From Diphasiastrum complanatum (taxonomy: Eukaryota > Streptophyta > Lycopodiopsida > Lycopodiales > Lycopodiaceae), in the NCBI GenBank assembly GCA_029204225.1, contig CM055109.1, forward strand, positions 6,275,911 to 6,339,910: a stretch of 64,000 nt of DNA, in the 5' to 3' direction. The notes under the pieces are model-generated. The model worked only from the letters and a program-made list of their open reading frames with translations, was not told where the DNA came from and searched no databases. Shown here in pieces: positions 28,920-41,341 of the stretch; the first letter of the stretch is position 1, and the number at the start of each line of letters is the position of its first letter. The translations under genes were made by a program, and so were the position numbers.

Positions 28920-30077
28920 TCAACCTGTCTCTTGAGGTTGAGTAGTAGTATCTTGAGATGTATCCTCATGTTCATCACTCGGAAGGTCAATGAATGGATC
29001 ATCATCAGGTGGTAACCTCACTATACCATCTTTCCCATTGGATGTATCTCTCTTCTCAGCATCCTCGTCTTCATACATCTTGGATTCATCAAAGATAACA
29101 TCACGGCTTACATGGATTTTGTTTTCCACTGGATCAAAACATCTATAGCCCTTCACACGTTCATCATATCCTAGGAATATACACTTGATAGCTTTCACAT
29201 CAAGTCTACGTCTCTCTTCCTTAGGAATGTGTACAAAGTCCTTACATCCAAAGATTCGCAAGTGGTTCACCTTTGGATTCTTCTTCGTGAATACTTCCTC
29301 AGTTGTTATCTTTGGTATGGCAATAGTAGGACTTCTATTTTGAAGATAGATTGCCGTACTGCATGCTTCTGACCAAAAATCTTTTGGTAGTTTCATCGCA
29401 GCTAGCATAGATCTGGCACTTTGAACAATCGTATGATTCTTGTGCTCAGCTACATCATTGAGACCAGGAGTATGAGCTTGCGTAAATTGTCTTTTAATCC
29501 CACATTGATCACAAAGATCATTGAAGTCATTAGACTTGTACTCACCTCCACTATTTGATCTCAAGACTTTGATCTTCCTACCTGTCTGATTTTTGACCAA
29601 TGCTTTGAAGCTCTTGAAGTTGTCAAATGGATCTGATTTCTTCTTTAAGAAGTAGATCCACGTCTTACATGACATATCATTAATAAAGGTCATGAAATAG
29701 AAGGCTTTACCTAAGGACATGGTCCTCATAGGCCCACATAAATCTGTGTGGATGAAATCCAGGATGTTCTTTGCTCTTGCAACACCACCTTTATTGAACT
29801 TCTCTTGATGCTGCTTCCCATATACACATGATTCACACATCGATTTCAAGTGATCTTCTATAGTAGGCAATCCTGTTACCATCTCCAATTTCCTCATCAA
29901 ACTGAGGCTTCCCAAGTTTAAATGACCAAGCCTCTTATGCCACAACTCAGTTTGCAATGGAATGGATGACACAAGTCCATGTTGCCCCTTGATTGTAACA
30001 TTCAACCTGTACAATTTTGTATTGGGCTCCCTTACTCCATCTGCAATAACTTTGAAGTTTTGGATCACATCCTTCAC
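28920..30077 (-). CDS. Copia gag-pre-integrase and integrase, 385 codons open
   Basis: ELWHKRLGHLN marks the gag-pre-integrase domain, then a C..C zinc site (CESCVYGKQ). The core has DFIHTDLCGPM (first Asp), LRSNSGGEY (second catalytic position, normally LRSDNGGEY) and DVAEHKNHTI (Glu). A C-terminal part follows (LRIFGCKDFVHI, FLGYDERVKGYRCFDP, VSRDVIFDE). This is the longest open retroelement frame in the window. The Asp-to-Asn change in the catalytic triad predicts an inactive enzyme. Confidence 0.85.
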   Translation of the reverse strand: MKDVIQNFKVIADGVREPNTKLYRLNVTIKGQHGLVSSIPLQTELWHKRLGHLNLGSLSLMRKLEMVTGLPTIEDHLKSMCESCVYGKQHQEKFNKGGVARAKNILDFIHTDLCGPMRTMSLGKAFYFMTFINDMSCKTWIYFLKKKSDPFDNFKSFKALVKNQTGRKIKVLRSNSGGEYKSNDFNDLCDQCGIKRQFTQAHTPGLNDVAEHKNHTIVQSARSMLAAMKLPKDFWSEACSTAIYLQNRSPTIAIPKITTEEVFTKKNPKVNHLRIFGCKDFVHIPKEERRRLDVKAIKCIFLGYDERVKGYRCFDPVENKIHVSRDVIFDESKMYEDEDAEKRDTSNGKDGIVRLPPDDDPFIDLPSDEHEDTSQDTTTQPQETG

Positions 30078-30100
30078 AAAGCAACGATCATGGGCAAATT

Positions 30101-30379
30101 CTACTTTAAACTTTTGATCAGTAATGACTCCAACAAAAGTAGATTTTTCTTCAAACCTGGTACGTAAAGTAACCCCCTGATCATCCTGCTTTTGCCATCA
30201 GGTAGTTGGATTGAAATGGTGCCTATCCCCTTGATCTTGCACACCTCACCATTTGCTTGTGAAACGGACGTTCCATTATCCAACACTTTCATGCTACTGA
30301 ACCAATTCTTGTTACCTGTCATGTGTCTTCTGGCTCCCGAGTCAATATACCACGCTTGATCAGCTTGATTAGATGACAA
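30101..30379 (-). CDS. Copia protease segment
   Basis: WYIDSGARRHMTGNK contains the aspartic protease DSG box, in a form (DSGA) common in copia. GLLYVPGLKKNLLL is the usual downstream block. Open for 92 codons, in a different frame from the integrase at 28920-30077. Confidence 0.8.
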   Translation of the reverse strand: MSSNQADQAWYIDSGARRHMTGNKNWFSSMKVLDNGTSVSQANGEVCKIKGIGTISIQLPDGKSRMIRGLLYVPGLKKNLLLLESLLIKSLK

Positions 30380-30732
30380 TCCAGATATGAAGATGCTAGA
30401 GTCTTTAATCTCACCCTCATCGACAAGGTTACCTACTTGCTTTGGTTCCCCTTGTCTTGTTCTACCAGGAATTTACGACATTCACTCTTCCAATGGCCCT
30501 TTTTACCACAATGGAAGCACTTGTCTTTCTTCTTGGTCTTACTAGAAGATCCCTCATCCTCCTAAGACTTGGCAAATTGCTGCTTAGACTTCTTCTTGCC
30601 CTTGCCCTTGCCTTGTTTTTGGCGCGTTGCAAGTGCCTGATCGTCAGTATTTTGACGTCTAGATTTTACCATTTCTCACCATTGCTCTTTCTGCATCAAG
30701 ATTCTTGTGAGCTCGTCACAGGTTGGCAATCT

Positions 30733-31242
30733 TTATCTTGATGTTATTCTGCTCACAAACATCTGATAGGGTTCTACAATGCCGCACAATGCATTGTGCA
30801 CCAGCTCCACATCACATATGTGCTCACCAATAGAATGCAGCTCATCCCTCATTGTCTTGATTCTGGTCATGTACGTCTGAATGTGCTCTCCTTGCTCCAT
30901 GCAGGCACTATTCAGCTTTGACTTCAGAAACATGATTCTTGACAAATTTGACATCTCGAACTGCTCCTTTAGAACATCCCATGCCTGTCTGGGTGTAACA
31001 GCATCACAAATGTGGGTAATGATGTGATCCTTCACTGACAAGTTAATGAAGGTCAAAGGTTTCCTCATCTTTTTGTCGAACACTTTCATATCTGCTTCCT
31101 TTGGCGGCCTTCTCTCATCACTTGTGACAGACACATCTTTCTCCATCAGTAAGTTTTTCATTTTGAATTTCCAAACTGCATAGTTGGAAATCCCATCCAA
31201 TTTGCTACTTTCACTCAAAGTGGACTCTCCCATGTTTGCCAT
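30733..31242 (-). CDS. Copia gag
   Basis: It starts MANMGESTLSES, then LDGISNYAVWKFKMKNLLME, a typical copia gag opening. AWDVLKEQFEMSN and LKSKLNSACMEQGEHIQTY are core blocks. The zinc-knuckle region (C..C....H....C) lies further left at about 30470-30520 in another frame. ATG at 31242 is the natural start; no 5' LTR was recognised upstream. Confidence 0.85.
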   Translation of the reverse strand: MANMGESTLSESSKLDGISNYAVWKFKMKNLLMEKDVSVTSDERRPPKEADMKVFDKKMRKPLTFINLSVKDHIITHICDAVTPRQAWDVLKEQFEMSNLSRIMFLKSKLNSACMEQGEHIQTYMTRIKTMRDELHSIGEHICDVELVHNALCGIVEPYQMFVSRITSR

Positions 31243-31261
31243 CGCAAAACTGCTTGAAACT

Positions 31262-32480
31262 TCTGCCGTAGGCTAAAAACAGTATGCTGAGGCCAATTGT
31301 GATGTCAGAAGTTGAAAATGATGACCTGCACTTTTTCCCTTACTAGGCCACTCACCGCTTTTCCACCAATTTGAAAGCCAAATCGGCGTTGCTTTCCGAA
31401 ATGCACTCAGTCATCAACTCCCAACTACGTGCCCAATGGAATGGTGAAATCACTTTTGACGCACTCCAAACACTTTCTCCGCTGCAATCACTTGGTTTTG
31501 TTGTACCGTACTTGCAGGTACAGTCCGGGTGCCCTTCATTTGGAGGTTATAGCCTTTCGTTTGGGGCAAAAGACCAAAAAATAGAGATTTTCTTTGTTTT
31601 TGAACTGTTTTTTCACCTTGAAGAAACTTCACTCTTCACTTCAGAAGGGACCCAACCTCAATTTCAGTATGAAAATTTTTAATGAAGTTGAAGGCCTAAT
31701 TGCCCTTCAAACTTTCACAGCCCCTTTACTTGCCATCCCATGGCTAATTCTGATCCAATGGTTCACACTGCTTTCCAAAAGCATGATCTCTATCATTGAT
31801 CTTCATAGGGACTCATTCTACAGTCCTAGATGGTTTTGTGTGCTGATCAACGCACCTGCAAGCACGGCTCACTCCGGAACACTAGGCTTCTACCTTGGTT
31901 CCACGCGCGAACTAAGTCGCGACTTCCCTGCTCACGACCAGCTTCCCCCTCTTTCCACAACTATGGATGTCCTGAGGATTCCTCAACGATCTCTCTCTCT
32001 CTGAGTCATGGCTTTCCATGGCCTCCTCTGCTCTGACTTGCACTTCCAGGGTGCTCTCCTCTGTGTTTTTATAGCTTGGAAAATAGATTAGTATAGAGAG
32101 AAAACTTTGCTTTTCTGCTTCCAAACCCTAGGCCAGAGTTTTTCTCACAACTTTGATCTTGACTTGCTTTTTACACCCCTCTGACTAGCCAAATCAACTG
32201 GTCTGAGGTCGCCCTACCACTAAAAAGCCGATGTTTCAATCCGTTTGTGAAACGGTGTCCGATTGAATGCACATTGACTGCAAACACCAAATAGCCTGTG
32301 TCAAGTTCTGTTTGTTGAGGTTCTGATTTAGCCGACAACCTTGTCTCTGAATACTCACATAGTCTCAAGCTCACCAAGCTTCTGTGTGCTAAACTCTCTG
32401 CACCAGTGTTTCTCCTTCCATCTTCAACCCACCATAAAACCCGAACTCTCAGAAGACAGTTCTTCAATCAGATGGTATCC
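31262..32480. other. Unassigned stretch between copia gag and gypsy integrase
   Basis: It probably includes the copia 5' leader. No primer-binding site or match to the 26.9-27.1 kb LTR was found, so the element is likely 5'-truncated. Open frames here have no recognised domain. Confidence 0.4.
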
Positions 32481-32489
32481 TTCAAAGAT

Positions 32490-33600
32490 GTATTCTCCCA
32501 CATGAAGCCACTCAGATCATATTGATATCTCATGATTGTATGGGTGGTGGTCACTTTGCATCGGACATTATAGTTCGCAATATTCTGCAATCAGGGTGCT
32601 AGTGGCCAACGATTCATAAAGATATGGAAGAATACTTGAGAGCTTGCGATGTCTACCAACGAGCTAGGAGGCCAACCAAATTTAATTATGATCTATTACA
32701 TATGGTTCTAGCTCAAACACCATTCGAGAAGTGGGGATTGGACTATATTGGCCTTATCCACCCCGCTGCAAGGAGTTCACAAGTCCATTACATCATCATG
32801 GTGACAAGTTATTTTACCAAATGGGTGGAAGCCAAGGTCGTGCGAACTGCTGATGCACGAACCACTACCAAATTCCAATACAAAAATATTATTGTGCAAT
32901 TCAGATGCCTAGTGGAGATAGTCAGTGATTGCGAAATCCATTTCGTCAATGAGACCATCAAAGTCCTATTGAAGGAATTCTCTGTGATCCATAGATTCAG
33001 CACACCTCACTATCCTCGAGGTAATGGGAGGCAGAATCATCCAACAAGATCATGTGTAGCATTATCACGAAAACAGTTGAAGCTAGCAAATCTGATTGGG
33101 AACATAAGTTGCATGCTGCTCTGTGGGCATTCAAGATAACATATAAAGTAAACACAGATCAAACACCATTCCAACTGGTTTATGGTCAGGATGCTATAAT
33201 GCTAGTGGAGTTTTTGGTACCTTCATTGAGAGTTGCCATTGTACAACGTCTTGATGAATCCAAATTTCTAGCTACGCCATGATGTCCTACACAAGCTTTG
33301 CGAGACACGCCTATTGGTTGTGCATGCATTGACAACTGAAAAAGCACAATGTAAAGCATGGCACGATTGCTAGTTACACAAGACAGATCTTTGATCAAGA
33401 GTTCTAGCCCTCATGTATAAGACCAAGGCAATCAAATGAAAGTTGAAGTTTATAGACGAAGGCCTGTACCGCATCAAGGAAATTCTAAGCCATGGAGCCA
33501 TGAATCTTGAACAACTTGATGGGACACCATTTGATACACCCATCAACGGTAGCCAACTTCACAAGTAGTGGCCACCACAGTAATGTAGATCCAGCTTAAT
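32490..33600 (+). pseudogene. Ty3/gypsy (Tat/Athila-like) integrase, frameshifted
   Basis: GGHFASDIIVRNILQSG and CDVYQRARRP give the zinc-binding HHCC region. PFEKWGLDYIGLIHP carries the first catalytic Asp, and VSDCEIHFVNE replaces the usual SDxGxxF box. After a frameshift near 33040 come LWAFKITYKVNTDQTPFQLVYG and EFLVPSLRVA. The family style is that of plant Tat/Athila elements. Several residues and the frame are damaged. Confidence 0.75.
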
Positions 33601-33788
33601 AATGACCATCAGCGCATACATGGATCAGATCATGCAACAATAGTCATCACAGCCAGATCTAACAAAATCAGACCAAATCTAATGAGATCTAGTCAGATCA
33701 AGAAAAATCCATCAAGATTTAGGAAGATCGGGCATGATCTGGACAAATCAAACAAGATCTAGTAAGACCCAAGTAGGATCTAGATCCA
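33588..33788. repeat. GATC-dense imperfect repeat
   Basis: Eleven GATC sites fall in about 200 bp, mostly in AGATCTA or CAGATC contexts. The stretch is non-coding and lies just after the gypsy integrase. It looks like a decayed short-unit repeat. Confidence 0.6.
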
Positions 33789-34614
33789 GATGGGATAAAA
33801 AAGGTAGTAGATTATTAAGTACCACTTAGCCTCCAAAAATGAAGATCAAAACACCTAAAATAGAGGTAAAAATCATTTAAACTGATGGATCAGCTACCAA
33901 ACATTCATGAAAACTCTCATAGAGACATCCATAGTCAGATTTGACCCAGATTAATCTACAGAAACCTCTACGAGAGTTACTTGTGAAAAATCAATCAAAT
34001 TTGAGTGTCTACGAGGGTTCAGAGAAGTAGAATCTAAGGAACCTTTGCAGAGGGCATCAAAATCTTCAAACCAACCTTTGTAGACAACAAAAATGGAATC
34101 AGGATAGTGATATTGACTTGACTACATGGTCAGATTTTTAAAATCCAATATATTTAACAAGTTCTGTGAGAGTTCTCTTCTTGCGAGAGTTCAATCTTGT
34201 AGAGACTACTAAACCTTCACAGAACCTTTGTAGAGCAACCAAAACACCTTATGAACCTTCACAAACTTCTCTGAAGTCTTAAAATTATGTGAAGAAGGTA
34301 CATGCAAAATTTGGTCTGGAATTGAGTTGTGAAAAGTGCACTTTCCCTAATACTACATCCAGCAAAGCACTTGTCAAAATGTCACTAAAATTTCAATGTT
34401 TTTAGTTTGTGACGCAACTTCATACACACAATCATCTGCCTTCACAATTACCTATTGTGCACTCATTCCCATCATTCCCACCTCCGTTAATGCAAAATCC
34501 ACCTTTTTCAAATTTTTTTAAGTCTTTTCACGTTTTTAACACCTTTCTCTTTTTTTCTAAGATATTTTCTTACTTTGTCCATACCAGCCACTACTCAATC
34601 CTAATTTCAGCTTC

Positions 34615-35119
34615 ATGGCATCATCCTCTTCCTCTGACAACACCAAATAGGTCACCAAGCATGATATACCTATAGCTACGCAAATTTGGGATTTGTTTTC
34701 CAACTCTCTGGTCGCACCATGGATTCAAGCAGCCGGCCCACTCCTTCAAGCAATGGGCATTTACCCGCCTTTATTTACCTCTGCAATTAACAAAGACCTA
34801 GCCCTCCATGCCTATGCGATGTGGGACAAGAAGAAAAATCATTTCCACTTCCTATACTAAGGTACCACGTACCGGGTGCGAGTTAGCGCCAACTCCCTAG
34901 TCACTATTGAGATTCTTTTTGCTGATAGGCCTACGCCGAGCCTCTAACCTCATCAAACCATATTTGACAACCATGGCTCCTGAAATCGATGTAAAAACTA
35001 ATAACAGTTATTTGATAGAGGCTATCGATAACCCTGCCTCTCCACACTGCTGTGAAGAATTGAAAAAGATTATCTATGTTAGATATAGGGGTCTTATGTT
35101 TTTTACATCAAGCATCTAG
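34615..35119 (+). pseudogene. Unidentified ORF downstream of gypsy integrase
   Basis: ATG at 34615 opens MASSSSSDNTK, then TAG, and the frame continues as convincing protein: PWIQAAGPLLQAMGIYPPLF, ALHAYAMWDKKKNHFHF, then another stop and a RVSANSLVTIEILFAD block. A frameshift carries it to 35119. The same strand and position after pol suggest the extra 3' ORF known from Tat/Athila elements; a captured plant gene is the alternative. Confidence 0.5.
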
Positions 35120-35273
35120 GTGTAGGATTTTGATAGGAACAAATTTGGCATAGATGGCAAATTATGCATTTCCACTTGTAATGCCACTATTGAGCCAAAA
35201 TAGAGTAAGAGGGTAAACTCGCGCCAATTAGAGTGTAGACAAGTGTAATGCCTTTGTTTGATGAATTCTAAGA

Positions 35274-35410
35274 GGTCCAATAGGATTTAGAGGTGGAACC
35301 ATGTATGGTCCAATAGGAATTTGAGGTGTGCTTGAATATAGTCCCATGGAATTAAGAGGTGCATGGATCAATCGTCCAATAGGATTAAGAGGTGACAAAG
35401 TGTGGTCCAA
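35274..35410. repeat. Minisatellite of about 33 bp, five imperfect units
   Basis: GTCCAATAGGA followed by TT.AGAGGTG recurs at about 35275, 35308, 35340, 35371 and 35402 (last partial). Unit length varies by 1-3 bases. Confidence 0.8.
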
Positions 35411-35785
35411 TCATAGTAAGCGTAGTGGTAGCTCGTGGATCTACTAGTATCATTGTACTCCTCATTTTGGATCTAATTGATTTGGTGATTATATGGATTT
35501 TGAGTGTTATTAAATTTCTAGCTTTCTCTCTCTACCCGAGAGCTCATGATGGTTTTTCTCTCTCTACCCGAGGAGAGCAGCTTGTTTTTACTTGGAATAA
35601 TTTTTGAATACTTCCCACACGTGTGAGTGAGAGTTGGAAGTGATTGGATGCATGTAATAGTGTGTTTTTGCCATAGGATCTAAGATTGATCTTGAATCTC
35701 AATCTAATCTTAATCTTGGTGCATCTACACACCTTAGGAGATCACAAGTACATGTAGTGGACAGTCCACACGTGTGAAATCAACA
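35411..35785 (+). mobile_element. Copia LTR 3' part
   Basis: It ends ..AATCAACA immediately before a primer-binding site. It contains duplicated CTCTCTACCCGAG (35528, 35560) and CACACGTGTG at 35618 and 35768. The LTR left end is not resolved and may include the minisatellite. Confidence 0.55.
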
Positions 35786-35798
35786 TGGTATCAGAGCC
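35786..35798 (+). other. Retrotransposon primer-binding site (initiator Met tRNA)
   Basis: TGGTATCAGAGCC follows the LTR CA end directly. About 650 bp of leader-like sequence follow up to the GA microsatellite, without gag. Confidence 0.85.
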
Positions 35799-36448
35799 TA
35801 CCTAAGGTTACCATGCATTTTGATCCATTTAAGTGAAAACTTTTCATCAATCTTGAGCTAGAAATTATCAAGGCCCATTTTCCTAGCTATCTTGTTCAAT
35901 TTTGGATCAAAAGAGATCAAAAGGACATTGATTGGGTCTGACCTGGTACTGTACAGAATCAGGTGCTCAAACACTTTTGAGAAACATCCAAATTCAGTTT
36001 GGAAGTTCTCTCTCATGCTTGATCCATTTATCTTGCTTGATAGCTTGTTTTGAAGCTATTTTTGTCTAGTTTGTGATGCAATCAGTTTCATTCCATTTGG
36101 TTGAGCCAATTAGAAGTTATAAGCTTTTGAAGCGGGTTAGGTAGGGCACCTAGACCTGGGTGGACACATTTGGTTTGGTCAAGAGATTGCTTGGTTGATC
36201 CAAAATCATAGTTGTATGCTTGCCAATCTCATCTATATGTGATCTAGGCACTATTTTGAGATCTTAGCCATTTTGTTTCATGCAATATCATTGTATTTGA
36301 GTCAGATTTGGTTTCTTAGAGTACTTCACATGTGACTTAGAGTTAAACTCTAAGTTGGAGTTTACCTAACCCCCCCTTTTCCCTTCCCTCTCAAAAGAAT
36401 GCTTCTCTGCCCTGTACTGCCATTCACGAGCAAAAGAGAGGCCAAACC

Positions 36449-36587
<139 letters not shown>

Positions 36588-36654
36588 GAGATCACGGCTG
36601 AGAGGAGGGATTTTGCCCTATATATTCACGAGCAAAAAGAGAGGGACATTGAAT

Positions 36655-36800
36655 TTTGGTTTGAAGTATGATCAGCCTGAAGCGCCAATATTGGTAAGAT
36701 ATACAGATGCCGATTGGGCAAGTAATATTGATGATAGAAGATCTACCAGTGGTCATACATTCAATTATGGTACAGTTGTAGTTTTATGGAGCAGCAATTA
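36655..36800 (+). pseudogene. Copia RNase H fragment
   Basis: LVRYTDADWASNIDDRRSTS and VVVLWSSN are the RNase H catalytic start and the following WSSKKQ-type box. It breaks at about 36800 into a chromovirus-family LTR, giving a clean chimeric junction. Confidence 0.8.
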
Positions 36801-36805
36801 CCTTG

Positions 36806-37155
36806 AGAGGACCCAGACACTGTAATTGAGACATTTGGAGCATTGCATGTTTGTGTGACGGATATAGGCAAGAGGACTACATGAAGAGATGAGATCTATT
36901 TATAGTTGACGTGCATGGGGGTTGCATGGTTTCATGCACGGGACTATACTCTCTATATAATGAGGTGGGGATTCTCCCGTCGACATATTGGGTTTAGGTT
37001 ACCAATTTCTCTCTTTCTCCTCATGCTTCACATGGCATGGCTTGGGGGCTAGATTCAGTTTTGAGGATTGGTTGGGTGGTTTGGCTCCAAAGTCTCTTTT
37101 ATTGTGTTCTCCTATCCTCATCTTAGGGGCATCCTTTAGGGTCAATATAATGTTT
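36806..37155 (+). mobile_element. Chromovirus-family LTR, 5'-truncated
   Basis: It begins inside the LTR at CTTGAGAGGACCC and continues with the TATATA box (near 36955), GTCGACATATTGGGTTTAGG, GGCTTGGGGGCTAGATTC and AGGATTGGTTGGGT, to AGGGTCAATATA. It is collinear with 15605-16082 in reverse orientation. Confidence 0.75.
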
Positions 37156-37816
37156 ATCTTTAACAAGTGCACATATTGTGACATTTAAGAGGTCCTCTAA
37201 ATACCAATAAGGTTATTTAGGAGGTCATTATGTCCTAGGTAGCCTTCTAGCTACCAGGCTGAGCCATGGGAGTAACGAAACCTACTACAAGATGGTAGCC
37301 AGTCATCTGATGAAGGATACCTAACGTAGTAGTTGCAAATGGATGGCTGATATTTAAACTTTTTTGTGAGGCTTTTCTATGGCCTGAAATCAAGCTCCTC
37401 TTGACCAACCACAAAATGCCACGTCTTTATTTCCCCCCTTCACAACTACTCCAATTCAAGTAAGAAACATCTCCAAAATTTAGGTTGTTGTAGATTTGAA
37501 ATCTAACACTTGCATTCCAACTTTGTATATTCTAATTTTAGCTTTGGTGCGATAATGGTAAGCTATTTTGATTACTCATGTGTCTTTTGTAGATGTGTTT
37601 GAGCACTTGTGAAAAATCTTTGCCTTGCCTCATGAGAGCAATAGCTTTTACATGTAGACTAGTGTGCGAGAGAGAAAGAGAGATGTCTCTCTATGTATGT
37701 CACAGAGGTGCGACGGTTGGGGACCCAAGTGGTCCACGTGGCATATAACAGTCTTTTAGACATTTAGACTATACATTATATTTAACACCCTAAAAGAAAT
37801 GGCAGTATCAGTATCC
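37156..37816. other. Unassigned stretch
   Basis: A short duplication of TTAGGAGGTC(A/T).. occurs near 37180-37225. No coding signal was seen on either strand. Confidence 0.4.
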
Positions 37817-38773
37817 CTATTTGGTGCTTGTTCATTGGTTTTTGGATCCTGAATGAGAGCTTATCTTGTATGTTAAGTTCTTCAAATTTTGCATTTATGT
37901 ACTTCAGTCCTAAAAGTTCATGCAATCTTGTATAAATCAAGTCAACCAATTTCGTCCATGTCATAAGCATGACGATTATGGAAGCACATTAACTGGGCTT
38001 CAAATGCAGCAAGACGCAGAGGGGCAGAGCATGAATTGGAATAGTTAAGTGGACTTATGCCTATTGCTACAACAATAGTTGCTGTTGGAAACTTGGCGTG
38101 TCTGAAGATAGAACGACGATGGTATAAGGGCTCTCGTATGTGGACTTAGTCTTAATATCGTGCTCTACGATCGATGTCATAGATAGCATTGGATCTGTTT
38201 CATTCGTTTTTTTAACTTCTTCAAAAAAAATATATAGTGGTTGCTGTTAGAAGACAAAATATATCTTGTCTCATCGATGATTGTTGTTTCCTTATTAGAA
38301 ATCTCTGGTTTTGTGCTTCAGATATAATTTAGAGTTTAAACATTGTGGCAAACATACCATGCACTTTGACACAACGTTGCACCATAACTATTGATATCAT
38401 TGGTTTTGTCATATAGCTATAATTTGATTTTTGATCCACAGATGTTAAATTTTAGGACTATTGTTGATATTTCATGTAATCAGGTTGTCCTTTATTCCTC
38501 AATTCGATTTGAATTCATGAAGTCTTAATGATTGGCATATTGTCAATTCACTTGGAATCTTTCCACACAGCCGAGAAACTAAACTAAATTATTATAGTTG
38601 TTCCTTGTTTGCTTTAAAATATAAATGTATTAAATCGATGGATGGACAGGTGTATGAGATGGCAACCAGTTCTACATTCGATGATCTAAACAGAAATAAT
38701 GCCAAATTCTAGTTTCTACATGTAATGGAACTCTTGCACCAAACTCGGGCAGATTTTTTTTGGTCATATCCTA
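37817..38773 (+). repeat. Dispersed repeat R2, copy 1
   Basis: It matches 46168-47399 in the same orientation from CTATTTGGTGCTTGTTCATT to TTTTTTTTGGTCATATCCTA. It lacks the MITE-like insertion carried by copy 2. No coding content was seen; the repeat class is unknown. Confidence 0.8.
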
Positions 38774-39414
38774 TTTGGTAATAGATACTAAAAATTATCT
38801 TATTTAGTGAGTGTTGAATAATGAGCATCATTTCCATAGACAATGGACAAGAGAGCAGCTAGGTGAAATGAAACCTGAAAAGGTCAACATGGTATAGTAG
38901 GAAATCTGTTGCATATTGCATGTCAATGAAACGGAGATCTTGATAATGGAGGTGCTTACTTTTATCCACACGACTCCTTTTTTCACGCATTGTATGCTCA
39001 TTTTTTGTTAATGGATTTTGGTATAAGTTTTTCATTTACTTGTTTTTCTATCATCTTCTCTAGTGCTTGATCTACAAAAGCTATAGTGAGAAAAAATTTG
39101 TATTCTTGTGTTTGTTGGTGCTTGGTGTTGATGATATTAATTCAAACATATCTGGATACTCGTTATTTTTTGGTAGCATTTAATTTTCTAGGATGTAGCA
39201 ACAAAAACTAGAACACTCATAATACAATACTTAGTTGAACATGAACATGAGACTGAATGTTATGATGAATATGTGTACCTTTTGAGGAATTATGTGAAAA
39301 TACCCCTCTCAAATAACAACAAACTTCTTGTAACCTTTGAAGTTCATTCATTATGATTAGTGCTAGGATTGTCGACTACTCCAAGACCACGGTAGTGACT
39401 AGCTCGACTGCGAA
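38774..39414. other. Unassigned AT-rich stretch
   Basis: No frame, RNA gene or repeat boundary could be supported here. Confidence 0.4.
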
Positions 39415-39620
39415 TAGATGAAGCCTTCTCATGCTCACTTCATGTATTGTGCAATGACTTGGACAATGACAACAACAGCCACGATCTCCTCCAGACGGCA
39501 CAGATGTAAGTGGATCAATTATAATGATTTACAGATAGAGAGACACGGTAGATGCTTCCATGCATCGATTCTTTCTTCAGACTGATTGTCAGTTTACAGA
39601 GCGGAGCTAGCTTCTTGAAC
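39415..39620 (+). mobile_element. Fragment related to the 17-kb copia LTR
   Basis: CTCATGCTCACTT, TGGACAATGACAACAACAGCCAC and TCCTCCAGACGGCA match 17430-17510, and GATTCTTTCTT.AGAC.GATTGTC matches 17630-17650. The next block of that LTR appears separately at 40415-40500. Confidence 0.55.
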
Positions 39621-40274
<654 letters not shown>

Positions 40275-40414
40275 CTCACACTCTTTCTCTCTTCTCTGCC
40301 TTCCCCCCCTCTCTCTCTGTATCTCCCTACCTATCTTTCTACCTCCACCCAGATTGTCAAACTCCATCCAGAGCATTGACACCTACCAAAACCATCATTC
40401 ACCATTCAATGCAC

Positions 40415-40540
40415 CCAAAATGCTTCAAGAGATTCCTATCAGTTCGTTATCAAAATTTTACTGGAATTTTGCACAATTTGCACACTTTCCATCATAATAT
40501 AGGTATACTTTTAATGTTTCGTCTTCTTCAGTAACATAAT
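40415..40540 (+). mobile_element. Second fragment related to the 17-kb copia LTR
   Basis: TTCAAGAGATTCCTATCAGTTCGTTA and TTTTACTGGAATTT match 17335-17390. In the 17-kb LTR this block lies before the block now at 39415, so the order is rearranged around the CT tract. Confidence 0.55.
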
Positions 40541-41308
40541 CTTTTGTGTTTTCGCTCTATTTTTTTGTCTTTTTCATGGTTTAGTGTTTGTGTTTTGACT
40601 CTAGGTTTTGTCTTCTTCATATTAACGTAGCATTTTGTGTTTCATTGTGTGTTTTATTTGCGTTTAGCTGGTATATGTCAAACAAAACTGATGCAATCAC
40701 TGCGATGCATGTCATTTTGGATCAAGAACTAGACGTGCTCTTCATGATTGTAAGCCTCAGATTATCAAGATTCAGCATAATGATCCTAAATTTGTTTTGC
40801 CGGTTTCACACAGTTGTCTTTGATTACTGTAGGTCCCATTAAAAACCAAAGCTCTCTACCCATTTCAGATCCGAGAAGGATTTTGCTTTCTGTCGAAGTA
40901 GTCAAGGACGGAACCTCCTAAAATGCTAGCATGGAATTGTGATATGAACCGCGAAAGGAAATTAATCGTACTATAGGGATTCCCAATCATGCATCGATAT
41001 AGATCTACTGCTATATATTTGAAGAAAATTTCCAAGAAATTTTTCAACATTTGGCTATCACTTAGATTGCTTTCATATTTGGCAGAATTGAAAGACCTGA
41101 GATGGCATGGGCATCTTTGCATCCATAAGTTGAGATCCATTAGATACTAATCCATTCACATTATTCTCTAAAGTAGAACTTAATTCAGCCCTATATTATC
41201 ATATTTGAAGCCTTTGGTTCCACAACATTCAAAGGTGATGATTATACGATGAGCATCTAAAATTTTAACATATTATGGCGTCTGAATTGTAAAAAATAAC
41301 TTGTTCAG
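40541..41308. other. Unassigned stretch
   Basis: Short frames on both strands without recognised domains. Confidence 0.35.
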
Positions 41309-41341
41309 TTTCTTGGAGATCAAGATTGTCTGCTTCAGCTT

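Noticed and set aside
31371-32124. Several frames of 60-136 codons on both strands
   Set aside because: They lie in the presumed copia leader, overlap one another and show no domain.
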